Source of the DNA: Candidatus Alcyoniella australis
GTDB lineage: Bacteria; Lernaellota; Lernaellaia; JAVCCG01; Alcyoniellaceae
DNA: 64,000 bases
NCBI GenBank assembly: GCA_030765605.1
Contig: JAVCCG010000109.1
Location: 1-64,000 of the forward strand
Reading direction: 5' to 3'
Positions 51,322 to 60,422 of this stretch are shown here, one piece after another. A program made the position numbers and the translations under genes. Every line of letters begins with the position of its first letter. Position 1 is the first letter of the stretch. The notes beneath the pieces were generated by a model that was not told where the DNA came from, did no database searches, and saw nothing but the letters and a program-made list of their open reading frames with translations.

Positions 51322-52316
51322 ATAATCCGGGCAAAGCATTGGTCACCGGAGCCGACGGGCTGCTGGGCAGCTACCTGGTGCGCGAGCTGCTCGAAGCCAA
51401 CATCGCGGTGCGCGTACTGCGGCAGCCGAACAGCAAATCGCCGACCCTCGATGGACTTAAAATCGAGTCGCAGCAGGCCGACCTGCTCGGTCCGGCAGCC
51501 GACCTGGAGCGCGCGGTCGATGGCTGCGACTGTGTCTTTCATCTGGCGGCGATCACCGACCAGTGGGCGCCGGACGAGCTGATCTACAACGTCAATTTGG
51601 AGGGCACGCACAAGCTGCTCGACGCCTGCCTGACGCAAGGCATCAAGCGGCTGGTGTTCTGCGGCTCGGCCAGCTCCTACCAAAGCGGCACGATCGAGCG
51701 TCCGGGCGACGAGAGCGGCGGCTTCCCCGAGCAATATCGCGGCATCGCCTACATGGAGTCCAAGCACCGCGCTTCAGCGCTGGTCAAGCAATACGTGGAC
51801 GAGCACGGGCTGGACGCGGTGATCTGCGCGCCGACCTTCATGCTCGGGCTCTACGACTCCCGGCCCAGCTCGGGCGAGCTGATCAAACAGTTCGTCGAAA
51901 AACAGCTGCTCTTCGCCTCGGCCGGCGGCCGCAACTTCGCCCATGCCCGCGATGTGGCGCGCGGCATGCTCGGGGCGCTGCTGCGAGGAACGGCCGGACG
52001 CAGCTACATCCTCGGCGGCCGCAACATGAGCTACTTCGACTTTTTCAGCGCAGTGGCGCGCATTGCGCACACGCGGCCGCCCAAGGTCGTGCTGCCCGGC
52101 GCGCTGGTGCTCACCGGCGGCGCATTGGCCGAGGCCTTCGGAAAGCTCAGCGGCAAAAAAGTGCAGCTCAACCGGCGCATCGCGCGTTTGTCGCTGATCG
52201 GAAGCTACTACAGCTCGCAACGCGCCATCGACGAGTTGGAGATGCCGCAGACCGACGTAGAGCAATCGATCGAGGACTCGCTGACCGGTCTCAAACAATA
52301 CGGACACCTGAGGTGA
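51318..52316 (+). CDS. NAD(P)-dependent epimerase/dehydratase-type extended SDR
   Basis: A 332-aa Rossmann protein: GADGLLGSYLVRELLE (GxxGxxG cofactor loop), VFHLAAITD, FCGSASSYQSG and the catalytic YMESKHR (YxxxK). This is the atypical/extended SDR type found in dihydroflavonol reductases, 3-beta-hydroxysteroid dehydrogenases and hopanoid-associated HpnA-like proteins. Position between a glycyl radical enzyme and another SDR suggests it reduces or oxidises a pathway intermediate. The ATG overlaps the preceding small ORF. Confidence 0.83.
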   Translation: MNNPGKALVTGADGLLGSYLVRELLEANIAVRVLRQPNSKSPTLDGLKIESQQADLLGPAADLERAVDGCDCVFHLAAITDQWAPDELIYNVNLEGTHKLLDACLTQGIKRLVFCGSASSYQSGTIERPGDESGGFPEQYRGIAYMESKHRASALVKQYVDEHGLDAVICAPTFMLGLYDSRPSSGELIKQFVEKQLLFASAGGRNFAHARDVARGMLGALLRGTAGRSYILGGRNMSYFDFFSAVARIAHTRPPKVVLPGALVLTGGALAEAFGKLSGKKVQLNRRIARLSLIGSYYSSQRAIDELEMPQTDVEQSIEDSLTGLKQYGHLR

Positions 52317-52324
52317 GGCAGACC

Positions 52325-53134
52325 ATGGACTACTTCAAAGACAAGGTGGCGTTGATCAGCGGAGCCAGCCGCGGCGTAGGGTTCGCCACGGCCAAACAGC
52401 TGCTGCAGGCCGGAGCCAAGGTAGTGATCTCGGCCCGCGGCGAGCAACGGTTGCTTAAATCGCGCGACGAGCTTGCGGCCCTGGGGCCGGTGGCGGCCGT
52501 GACCGGCGACGTGTCGCAGGTCCAGGACTGCCAGGCGATGGTCGCCGCGGCGGTCGAGAACTTCGGCGGCCTGGACATTTTGGTCAACAACGCCGGGGTC
52601 TCAATGCGCGGACGTTTTCGCGATCTGAGCTTCGAGGTGCTCAAGAGCGTGACCTCGGTCAACCTGCTGGGCAGCATGTACCTGACCAAGGCGGCGATCG
52701 AGCCGCTGATCGAGCGTCGCGGTCACCTAGTGTTTATCTCGAGCATTGCCGGGCTGTTCGGCGTGCCCGTGGCCACGGCCTACTGCGCGAGCAAGGGCGC
52801 GCTGAGCGGGCTGGCCGAATCGCTGCGCCTGGAGCTGCACGATCTGGGAGTGCACGTGGGCGTGGTCTACCTCGGGTTTACCGAGCACGATCCGGAGAAG
52901 CGCATTCTGGCGGCCGACGGCTCGCTGGTAAAACCCGATCGACCGGCGCATCACACCCAGGCCCAGGCCGCGGAGCTGATCGTCAAGATGCTGCGCAAGC
53001 GCAAACGGCGGCTGATCATGACCCCGGCGGGCAGCGCGGGCAACCTGCTGCACCGGATCTCGCCGCGCCTGCTCGAGGAGGCGATTCTCACGGCGCAGCG
53101 CAATGAATGGAAAGTCTACAAACGATTTTCATAG
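52325..53134 (+). CDS. Short-chain dehydrogenase/reductase
   Basis: A 269-aa classical SDR: GASRGVGFATA (TGxxxGxG-type loop), NNAGVSMRG, ISSIAGLFG (catalytic Ser) and YCASKGA (YxxxK). A C-terminal basic segment (MLRKRKRRLIMTP) and the last 30 residues suggest membrane or lipid association, as in acylglycerone-type reductases. It starts 8 bp after the epimerase-like gene. Probably NADP-linked ketone/alcohol interconversion in the same pathway. Confidence 0.87.
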   Translation: MDYFKDKVALISGASRGVGFATAKQLLQAGAKVVISARGEQRLLKSRDELAALGPVAAVTGDVSQVQDCQAMVAAAVENFGGLDILVNNAGVSMRGRFRDLSFEVLKSVTSVNLLGSMYLTKAAIEPLIERRGHLVFISSIAGLFGVPVATAYCASKGALSGLAESLRLELHDLGVHVGVVYLGFTEHDPEKRILAADGSLVKPDRPAHHTQAQAAELIVKMLRKRKRRLIMTPAGSAGNLLHRISPRLLEEAILTAQRNEWKVYKRFS

Positions 53135-53153
53135 GATTAAAGGAGGCTGATAA

Positions 53154-53918
53154 ATGGGATACGTCAAAACCCCCGAGGAGCTCAGCAAGTACTACAGCCT
53201 TGGCGTGCGCAAGTTCGTTGACGCGCAGATGCTGGGAGTAATGTTCCTCACCAAGCCCGAGATCGTGCAGCGACTGCTGCCGCCGCCGCTGGAGCCCGAC
53301 GAGACCCCCGCGGGCCTGATGTTCATCGCCAGCTACAAGGCGACCAACCTCGGTCCGGGTTACCACGAGGCCGCGATCTATTTGCGCTGCCGCCACAACG
53401 GCGAGTCGGGCACCTACTGCCTGAGCATGCCCATCGACGCCGAGGCGCGGATGCACAACGGCCGCGACATCTTCGGTCTGCCCAAAAAAATGTCGCACAT
53501 CAGCCTCGAGCGCGAGGGCGACACGGTGCGCGGCTGGGTCGAGCGCGCGGGAGTGCGCTTCGTGCAGGTCGAGGTCAAGCTCCAGGGCGAGCTGCCCGAG
53601 CTGCCGCCCACCGGCCCGAGCTTCACCTTTAAGGCCATGCCGCGCGTCGATTTGCAGCCCGGGTTCGACGGGCCGGTGCTGCTGGCGCGCCAGCAGACCA
53701 CGATCGATCTCAAGCATTGCGAGGTGGGCCAAGCCACGGTGCAGCTCACGCCTTCCGCGGCCGACCCTTGGGCCGAGATCGAAATCGAGCAGACCTTGAT
53801 GGGCTTTTTACTTGTCAGCGACAACACGATGCTGCCCGGCAAAATCGTGGCCGAGGTCGACCCCGAGGCCTTCCTGCCGTTCTATTTCAAGATGACCGAC
53901 TTCTCGACCGGAGAGTGA
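53154..53918 (+). CDS. Acetoacetate-decarboxylase-family protein
   Basis: A 254-aa protein of the acetoacetate decarboxylase fold. The catalytic Schiff-base lysine motif is in GRDIFGLPKKMSHI (K-K pair as in the clostridial enzyme), after EAAIYLRCRHNGESGTYCL and before the cone-shaped barrel C-terminus. Family members decarboxylate beta-keto acids or, in diverged groups, do aldol-dehydration chemistry. In this cluster, flanked by two SDRs and an acyl-CoA dehydrogenase, a beta-keto or alpha-keto acid substrate is plausible. Confidence 0.83.
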   Translation: MGYVKTPEELSKYYSLGVRKFVDAQMLGVMFLTKPEIVQRLLPPPLEPDETPAGLMFIASYKATNLGPGYHEAAIYLRCRHNGESGTYCLSMPIDAEARMHNGRDIFGLPKKMSHISLEREGDTVRGWVERAGVRFVQVEVKLQGELPELPPTGPSFTFKAMPRVDLQPGFDGPVLLARQQTTIDLKHCEVGQATVQLTPSAADPWAEIEIEQTLMGFLLVSDNTMLPGKIVAEVDPEAFLPFYFKMTDFSTGE

Positions 53919-53962
53919 TCCAACTGCATATCTGTATTGTCAGCCAATAGAGGGAGAGAGAG

Positions 53963-55165
53963 ATGATCGACTTCACGCCCGACGAGACCCAACTGCAAAT
54001 CGTCGAGACCGCACGCAAGTTCGGCAAGGAGGTGTTGCAGCCCGCCGAGGTCGAGCTCGATGCGATCAACGACCCGCAGCAGGCCTTCGATTCCAAGCTG
54101 TTCTGGGATGTGCTGGGCCAGGCGTTCGAGCTGGGATTTCCCAAGATGGCCCTGCCCGAGAGCTGCGGCGGCCTGGAGCTCGACGCGAGCACCACGGGCA
54201 TGGTTTGGGAAGAGCTGGCGCGTTGGGGCACGGGAATCACCGCCTGTTTGCTCGCCGGATCGGTGGTGCCGCAGCTGATCAACTTTTTAGCGCCGGACAA
54301 TACCGAGCTGGTCGAGCGCTACGTGGCGCCGTTCTGCGCCGATAACACCGGCCGCAAGATCAGCGCCTGGGCCAGCTCCGAGCCGGACGTGGGCTCCGAC
54401 GGCAAGCTGTATTTCGAGCCGAAGATCCGTCACTACACCACGGCGGTCCAGCGCGGCGACAAGTGGGTGATTAACGGCACCAAATCCAACTTCGTGTCCA
54501 ACGGCACCATTGCCGACGTGTACATCGTCTTCGCCTGCGTCGATCCGTCCCAGGGGCTGCGCGGCTCGGGAGCGTTCGTGGTGCCCGCCGACGCGCCGGG
54601 CGTGTCGCGCGGCAAGCCGGTCCCGCGCGTGGGCCTGCGCAACCTCAACCAGGGTCCGGTGTTCTTCGAGGACGTCGAGATCCCGCAAAGCTACATGATC
54701 TTCCCTCCGGGCGAGGGCTACCCGATGCTGCACAACTCGATCATCACCGTGGGCAACGTGGGCGTGGGTTACCTGGCGGTGGGCCTGATGCGCGCGGCGT
54801 ACGAGGACGCGCTGCAATACTCCAAAGAGCGCGTGCAGGGGCTCAAGCCGATCTTCGAGCACCAACTGATCGCGGACAAGCTGTTCAGCGCGTTCTGCGC
54901 CATCGAGTCCTCGCGCGCGCTGTTGTGGAAGGCCAGTTGGATGTGCCGCTCGAGTTTCCCGGGCGATCTTAAAACCAGCATCGCCGCGCGGGTCAACGCC
55001 ACGGAGCAGGCCGTGAGCCACACCGCCCAGATGGTGCGCGTGCTTGGCGGCTACGGCATTTCCAGCGAGTACAACCTCGAGAAGTACGCGCGCGACGCGC
55101 TGCTGCTGACAATCATGGACGGCACCAACGAGACGCTGATGCTCAAGGGGGCCTCGTTACTCTAG
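53963..55165 (+). CDS. Acyl-CoA dehydrogenase
   Basis: A 400-aa FAD enzyme with all three ACAD domains: N-terminal helical (LGFPKMALPESCGGLELD), central FAD-binding AWASSEPDVGSDG and KWVINGTKSNFVSNG, and the C-terminal helical domain with RVLGGYGISSEYNLEKYARD. The usual catalytic-base region reads MDGTNETLML. RBS GAGGGAGAG lies close to the ATG. It would introduce or remove a C=C next to a thioester (or a carbonyl-like group) in the cluster's pathway. Confidence 0.92.
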   Translation: MIDFTPDETQLQIVETARKFGKEVLQPAEVELDAINDPQQAFDSKLFWDVLGQAFELGFPKMALPESCGGLELDASTTGMVWEELARWGTGITACLLAGSVVPQLINFLAPDNTELVERYVAPFCADNTGRKISAWASSEPDVGSDGKLYFEPKIRHYTTAVQRGDKWVINGTKSNFVSNGTIADVYIVFACVDPSQGLRGSGAFVVPADAPGVSRGKPVPRVGLRNLNQGPVFFEDVEIPQSYMIFPPGEGYPMLHNSIITVGNVGVGYLAVGLMRAAYEDALQYSKERVQGLKPIFEHQLIADKLFSAFCAIESSRALLWKASWMCRSSFPGDLKTSIAARVNATEQAVSHTAQMVRVLGGYGISSEYNLEKYARDALLLTIMDGTNETLMLKGASLL

Positions 55166-55178
55166 GACGACAAGCGCG

Positions 55179-56447
55179 ATGAAAAATTTGCAACTCGGTG
55201 ATTTGCGGCACTATGCGCCGCGGCCCGGCGATGCGGACCTGGAGGCGTGCGACGCGGCGGCGCGTGAGCTGGCCGAGATAATCGCGCCGCTGATCCGCAA
55301 GTCCGCCGACCTGAGCGCTGCCGACCGATTGCGCGACGCGCGGCGTCGCGCCCGGGCCCTGGCGCTGTTCGGCCGCAACTTTACGATCAACCGACGCAAG
55401 CTGCGCAAGGGCGATCACGCCCTGCGGCCGCTGTACGCGATCTGGACCATGCTTAACCAGTGCAACTTCCGTTGCACCTACTGCGACAATCATCAGGGCC
55501 ACGCCTACTACGATGTGGACGACCCCGGGCGATTGGACACCGTAGGCGGCAAGCGGCTGCTGGAACTGATCCACAGCGGCACGCCCGCGCTCTACTGGTG
55601 CGGGGGCGAGCCGACCCTGCGCGACGACCTGCCCGAGCTGCTCGACTACTCGTGGGACCTGGGCTTCTTCCCGAACATGATCAATACCAACGGCTTCAAC
55701 ATCCATCAACGACTGCAGCAGCGGGCCTGGCGCGACTTCCTCTGGCAGATGGATGTGGTCGTAGTCAGCCTCGACGCGCTGAACCAGCGACTGCTGCGCA
55801 AGCTCTGGGGCGTGAGCAAGACCGAACAGGTGCTGGTCAACCTGCTGCTGCTGCGCCGTCTGCGCGAACTGGTCAAGTTCAAGCTCAGCGTCAACACCGT
55901 GATCAGCGAGCAGACCCTGGACGAGGCGCGCGCGGTGCTCGACCTGTGCGCGGACCTCGACCTGTGGTTCGTGCCCGTGCCGGTCAACCAGGGGCATCGG
56001 CCCTCGGAGAGCCTGCTGCAAAATCCCGACTACCAAGCCCTGGCCGAGCTGATCTTGCAGCGCAAGGCCGACGGCCAGAAGATCATCGGCTCGGCCACGC
56101 TGCTGGGGCGGCTGCTGTACTGCCGACCGCACACCTGCTACACCACGCTCAAGCCGCACATCTGGTCCGACGGCTCGCTGTGCTGGCCGTGCCGCGCGCC
56201 GGTCAACGTCGAGCCGCAGGACATCAACCTGCTGAAGTTCGACAGCTTTGACCAGGCCTACGCGGCCGGACGCAAGCTGGTCAATCCGGATAACTTCCAC
56301 GGCCCGGCGGCCAACCAGTGCGGCGGAGAATGCGCCTGGATGCAGAACTACACTACCAGCCGCTATGCCGAGGGCCTGCTGCACCCGCTGCAAAGCGGGA
56401 TCGTCGGCGAGATCGCCGAGTTCGCCCTCAACCCAGCCAAATGGTAA
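55179..56447 (+). CDS. Radical SAM protein with C-terminal cysteine cluster
   Basis: A 422-aa protein. Cluster motif CNFRCTYC (about residues 95-102), CGGEPTL downstream, and C-terminal cysteines (YCRPHTCY, CWPCRAPVNV, CGGECAW) suggesting one or two auxiliary Fe-S centres. It does not look like a glycyl-radical activase, which is small (about 250-300 aa) with a different cluster spacing and ferredoxin insert. It starts 13 bp after the acyl-CoA dehydrogenase and may perform the difficult C-H step of the pathway. Confidence 0.8.
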   Translation: MKNLQLGDLRHYAPRPGDADLEACDAAARELAEIIAPLIRKSADLSAADRLRDARRRARALALFGRNFTINRRKLRKGDHALRPLYAIWTMLNQCNFRCTYCDNHQGHAYYDVDDPGRLDTVGGKRLLELIHSGTPALYWCGGEPTLRDDLPELLDYSWDLGFFPNMINTNGFNIHQRLQQRAWRDFLWQMDVVVVSLDALNQRLLRKLWGVSKTEQVLVNLLLLRRLRELVKFKLSVNTVISEQTLDEARAVLDLCADLDLWFVPVPVNQGHRPSESLLQNPDYQALAELILQRKADGQKIIGSATLLGRLLYCRPHTCYTTLKPHIWSDGSLCWPCRAPVNVEPQDINLLKFDSFDQAYAAGRKLVNPDNFHGPAANQCGGECAWMQNYTTSRYAEGLLHPLQSGIVGEIAEFALNPAKW

Positions 56448-56455
56448 AAGGCCGC

Positions 56456-57253
56456 ATGGACAAGCCCGGATTGCGGCCCGACTCCAACCTGCTGGTGGGC
56501 ATCGACGCAGCCCTGGTCGCGTTGGTCAGCGCAGCGATCTGCCTCCGGGCCCACGACCTGCCACTGATGTCGATCCTGGTGCCCGCGCTGATCGTGGCGC
56601 GGATGATCGCCGTGGCCGCCGTGGCCCGCCGTGAGCAGGTAAATATTTCGGGCGAGCTGTTGTTCCTGCTGCTGTGCACGCTGCTCGGCGCGTTCAACGA
56701 TTGGAACTCGGTGCACAACCATCGGATCTACGACTACGCGGTGCCGCATTACTTTGAGTTCTCGCAGATCCCGCTGTGGATGCTGCTCTACTGGGGAATG
56801 ATCCTGCGGCTGATGGCGCGCCTCACGCGCTGGCAGGCGCTCGCGCCGCCCACGCGGCCCTCGAACTGGGTCGGGTTCGGACGGCTGGGCCGCGAAAGCG
56901 CACTGCCCAAGGTCGTGCTGGAACTGCTGATCGTGTTCACCTCCCGTCAGGCGATCTACAAGTACTACGCCGATCCGCTGCTGAGCTGGCTGCCCTTCGC
57001 CCTGGGCCTGGCCGTACTGCTGATGCTGATCAGACCCACCCGGCACGACCTGAAGCTGCTGGGGATCACCTTGATCGTCGGGCCGCTGATCGAGGTGCTC
57101 TACATCCGTGTCGCCGGCCTGCACCACTATCAGCTGGGTTGGATCTGCGGAGTGCCGCTGTGGATCGTGCTCTGGTGGCTGACCGCGATCCTGGTATTCA
57201 AGGACCTGACCCTACGCTTCACGCCTTTACTGCAGCGAGGCGACCCCGGGTGA
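56456..57253 (+). CDS. Polytopic membrane protein, end of TetR cluster
   Basis: A 265-aa hydrophobic protein with about seven helices. A polar loop NDWNSVHNHRIYDYAVPHYF between helices stands out and could bind a metal or polar head group. ATG at 56456 with AAGG 5 nt upstream; an ATG at 56441 overlapping the radical SAM stop is the alternative. I do not recognise the family. Spacing makes it the last gene of the cluster. Confidence 0.65.
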   Translation: MDKPGLRPDSNLLVGIDAALVALVSAAICLRAHDLPLMSILVPALIVARMIAVAAVARREQVNISGELLFLLLCTLLGAFNDWNSVHNHRIYDYAVPHYFEFSQIPLWMLLYWGMILRLMARLTRWQALAPPTRPSNWVGFGRLGRESALPKVVLELLIVFTSRQAIYKYYADPLLSWLPFALGLAVLLMLIRPTRHDLKLLGITLIVGPLIEVLYIRVAGLHHYQLGWICGVPLWIVLWWLTAILVFKDLTLRFTPLLQRGDPG

Positions 57254-57371
57254 GAATCTGGGCCTGGTTCCGGCCACGGGCAGCGTTTTTCGCTCCCCGA
57301 ATTCCCTTGACAGTGCTTCGCGCAACTCCCTATCCTGAAATTGAACTCCAACCCTCCTCCAAAGGAGTCTG

Positions 57372-57710
57372 GTGATAGACAAGCTTAAGGAACTCGCCCG
57401 GTTCGCCTCCGACAAAAACGCCGAAGAAATCGTAGTGCTTAACGTATCGGGCCTGTGCTCGTTCGCGGACTACATCATGATCTGCCACGGCAGCTCCGAC
57501 CGCCAGGTCCAGGCCATTGCCGACAACATCGAGACCGAGATGAAACACCGCGGCGACCAGGCGCTGGGCTGCGAGGGCAAGACCCAGGGGCACTGGGCGC
57601 TGATCGACTTCGGTGAAATAATCGTGCACGTGTTCTACGAGCCCGTGCGCCGTTTCTACGACATCGAGGGACTCTGGCCCGACGCCGAACGCCTCGACCT
57701 GGCAAGCTGA
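57372..57710 (+). CDS. rsfS: Ribosomal silencing factor RsfS
   Basis: A 112-aa protein of the RsfS/Iojap family: NVSGLCSFADYIMICHGSSD, RQVQAIADNIE, and the C-terminal GxWxxIDFGEIIVHVFYEPVRRFYDIE signature (QGHWALIDFGEIIVHVFYE here). RsfS binds ribosomal protein L14 and blocks subunit joining. GTG start with AAAGGAG upstream. The usual neighbours (nadD, proAB, rlmH) are absent, so it stands apart. Confidence 0.93.
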   Translation: MIDKLKELARFASDKNAEEIVVLNVSGLCSFADYIMICHGSSDRQVQAIADNIETEMKHRGDQALGCEGKTQGHWALIDFGEIIVHVFYEPVRRFYDIEGLWPDAERLDLAS

Positions 57711-57787
57711 ACTGACCCCGATCCCCGCCGCAGCGGCCTGCTCGCCACTCCTGCATTGAGCCCGTAATTGGGTTATCATCCACTCCC

Positions 57788-58924
57788 ATGATTGAACCGA
57801 TCGTACCGATGTGGATCCTGACCTTGCCGGCCTCCCTGGCCCTGGTCGCGCTCTACCTGTCCCACGTACGGCGTCGCGGATGGGGCGAGGGGCTGCTGGT
57901 GCTGGTCGCGGCGGTAGTCTTCTGGTCGGTTCGTGAAAACCTGCAGATCCGCCACCTGTTGCTGCCCCACGACTATGAGGTCTCGGCCTCGGCCGCGGTG
58001 CGCATCGGCGACGCGCCGATCGCGGTGATCGTCGGCTGGGCGTTCTGCGGACTGCTCGCCTGGCACATGGCCGAACGGATTCTCGAACGCGCCCGCGGCT
58101 GGCCGTTGCGCGATAACCCGCTGATGCTGCTGTTCCTGACGATCTTCATCGTGCAGTCGGTCTCATACCTGACCGAGGTCGCAGGGACCATCGCCGGCTG
58201 GTGGGTCTGGGGCCGCGAGGGCCTGCCGTGGTATGAAAATTTATCGCTCTACCAGGAATGGCGCACGCGCCTGCTGGTGACCATCCCCTCCCAGCCGCTC
58301 GAGGGTTGGGCGATGTATGAGCTGTTCTTTCTCGGACCGCTGGTGCTCAGCGCCGGGTTCCTGCGCAAGGGCGGCATGCTCAACCTGCGGCGTACGCTGC
58401 TCGCCGGGGCGATCTGCCTGGCGGCGTACGCAGTGCTGTTCACGATCCTGGTGCTTCCCAGCTGGCTGACCCAGGGCCGGTTCATCATCACCAGCGGTCA
58501 TTGGGCGGCGATCTTCGGCCTGAGCGCGCTGGTGATCTCGTTTTGGCCGTGGCGCGTCGGCCCGTTGTTCGACGCTGAACAGGCCAAGTCCGGCCGCTTC
58601 TGGGAGTGGGTCGAGCGCTGGGGCGACAAGGCCGCGGTGCTGATCTATCTGCTGATCTGTCTGGCCGTAATTTCGTGGCAGGGGGCGCTGACCGACTACA
58701 TCGCGGCCATCGCCTTTCTGCTGTTCGCGCTGCTGGGGATCTGGGGTGTGAGCGCCCGGCTGCTGTTCGCGGCCGCCGCGCTGTGCATCGTCGCCGGACT
58801 GGCGCTGCACCTGCCGGCCCTGGCCTGGTCGCCGCTGCGCTTCCTGCTGATGCTCGGCCTACTGCTGCTGTGGCGCACATGGCAACGCGCCCCGTTCATG
58901 CTGCGCCGCAACAACGCCGGATGA
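57788..58924 (+). CDS. Polytopic membrane protein of unknown function
   Basis: A 378-aa protein with about nine hydrophobic helices. Distinctive loops: VRENLQIRHLLLPHDYEV after the second helix and an amphipathic loop around residues 150-175. A remote resemblance to carotenoid-biosynthesis-type membrane proteins was considered but is not strong. It overlaps no neighbour and its stop is 1 bp before the GTG of the B12-radical SAM gene, so the two are probably co-translated. Confidence 0.6.
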   Translation: MIEPIVPMWILTLPASLALVALYLSHVRRRGWGEGLLVLVAAVVFWSVRENLQIRHLLLPHDYEVSASAAVRIGDAPIAVIVGWAFCGLLAWHMAERILERARGWPLRDNPLMLLFLTIFIVQSVSYLTEVAGTIAGWWVWGREGLPWYENLSLYQEWRTRLLVTIPSQPLEGWAMYELFFLGPLVLSAGFLRKGGMLNLRRTLLAGAICLAAYAVLFTILVLPSWLTQGRFIITSGHWAAIFGLSALVISFWPWRVGPLFDAEQAKSGRFWEWVERWGDKAAVLIYLLICLAVISWQGALTDYIAAIAFLLFALLGIWGVSARLLFAAAALCIVAGLALHLPALAWSPLRFLLMLGLLLLWRTWQRAPFMLRRNNAG

Positions 58925-58925
58925 G

Positions 58926-60422
58926 GTGAGCCGCTTGCGCGTTCTGTTCGTCCGCCAAAGCAAGCCGCACTTCGAGGTCAACGTCACGCACCCGCTGGGC
59001 CCGATGTCCGTGGCCGCCTACGTGCGCGAGCACAACAACGCCGAAGTGGAAATCTTCGACAACCGGCTGCTCAATCTGCCGCTGGACGAGCTGCTGCAGC
59101 GCGTTGTCGATTGGCGGCCCGACGTGCTGGCGGCCACGGCGATGACCTTCGAGGCGCCCGAGCTGCATCGCTTTTTGGCTCGCGCGCGCCAGCTGCTGCC
59201 CAACACGCCGCAGGTAGTCGGCGGGATTCACGCTACGAACAACCCCGAGGCCATCGTGCGCGGGGCGGCCCAGGGCTCGCGCTTCGAACACAGCGGCGCG
59301 CGACCCGGAGCGGCCGACGTGGCGGTGATCGGCGAGGGCGAGCAGACCCTGAGCGAAATACTCGCGGCCTACGAGTCCGGCCGCAATCCGTCCGACATCC
59401 CGGGCACAGCCGTGCTGCGCGACGACGAGCTGCTGCTCGGCGCACCGCGCGAGGTGATCGCCGACCTGGACTGCATGCCCTGGCCGGCCTACGACCTGAT
59501 CGACGTACCGCGTTACTTCGGCAAGCTGATGGGCGACCTACTCTACAACCGGCCCGAGCAGATGAGCATCCAGACCAGCCGCGGCTGCCCCTACGGCTGC
59601 ACCTACTGCCACAACCTGTTCGGCCGCAGGTTCCGGCCGCGCTCGGCGCAGTCGGCCCTGGACGAGATCCAAATGCTGGTCCAGGACTACGGTGTGCGCG
59701 AGCTGCACATCCAGGACGACGTGTTCAACCTCGACCTCGATCGCGCCAAGGCGATCTGCCGCGGGATCGTTGAACGCGGGCTCGACCTGGTGCTGGCGTT
59801 CCCAAACGGCGTGCGCGGCGATCGGATGGACGACGAGCTGCTCGAGCTGATGTGGCGCGCGGGCACACGTCGGCTCTCGCTGGCGATCGAGACCGTGGAT
59901 CCGCAGATTCAGCGCGAGATCGACAAAAACCTCGACGTGGACATGGTCGCCCAATACATGGCCAAGGCCGCACGCATGGGCATGCTGGTCAAGGGCTTCT
60001 TCATGCTCGGGTTCCCCGGCGAGACCGAGGAGCAGATCCGCGCCACCATCGAATTCGCGCGGCGCACGCACAGCCACATCGCCAACTTCAGCCGCGTGGT
60101 GCCCAACCCCGCCACCGAGTTGGGCCGCCGCGTGGCAGCGCAGCGCGGACCGATCGACGTGTGCTGGGAGGAGTTCACCTACGACTACTCGAGCATCAAC
60201 CTCTCGGCTGTTTCGGACGAGCGTTTCGAGCGGCTGATGCGACTGGCCTACCAGCGCTACATGCTCTCGCCACGCCGTGTCTGGGGCCTGATCCGGCTGT
60301 TCCCCAACAAGCTGCGCTTCTTCTGGCGCTACGCCGGACTGCTGATAATTAAACTGTTCATGCCCAAAGCCCCGCGCCACAAAGGCGACAAAGGCTTCCA
60401 GCCGATCAAAGTACGCTATTGA
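58926..60422 (+). CDS. B12-binding-domain radical SAM protein (1)
   Basis: A 498-aa protein: N-terminal cobalamin-binding Rossmann domain (about 5-130, VLFVRQSKPHFEVNVTHPLGP, GGIHATNNPEAI, VAVIGEGEQTLSEIL), radical SAM core with CPYGCTYC (about 218-225) and a C-terminal helical extension (RVWGLIRLFPNKLRFFWRYA). The family often methylates unreactive carbons in lipids, hopanoids or antibiotics. GTG start immediately after the upstream stop; a TTG three codons later is possible. A paralog is at 61352-62740. Confidence 0.88.
   Translation: MSRLRVLFVRQSKPHFEVNVTHPLGPMSVAAYVREHNNAEVEIFDNRLLNLPLDELLQRVVDWRPDVLAATAMTFEAPELHRFLARARQLLPNTPQVVGGIHATNNPEAIVRGAAQGSRFEHSGARPGAADVAVIGEGEQTLSEILAAYESGRNPSDIPGTAVLRDDELLLGAPREVIADLDCMPWPAYDLIDVPRYFGKLMGDLLYNRPEQMSIQTSRGCPYGCTYCHNLFGRRFRPRSAQSALDEIQMLVQDYGVRELHIQDDVFNLDLDRAKAICRGIVERGLDLVLAFPNGVRGDRMDDELLELMWRAGTRRLSLAIETVDPQIQREIDKNLDVDMVAQYMAKAARMGMLVKGFFMLGFPGETEEQIRATIEFARRTHSHIANFSRVVPNPATELGRRVAAQRGPIDVCWEEFTYDYSSINLSAVSDERFERLMRLAYQRYMLSPRRVWGLIRLFPNKLRFFWRYAGLLIIKLFMPKAPRHKGDKGFQPIKVRY

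Noticed and set aside
55179-56447. Radical SAM protein as the glycyl radical activase for the enzyme at 48488
   Set aside because: It is too long, has C-terminal cysteine clusters instead of the N-terminal ferredoxin-like insert, and lacks the activase motif context.
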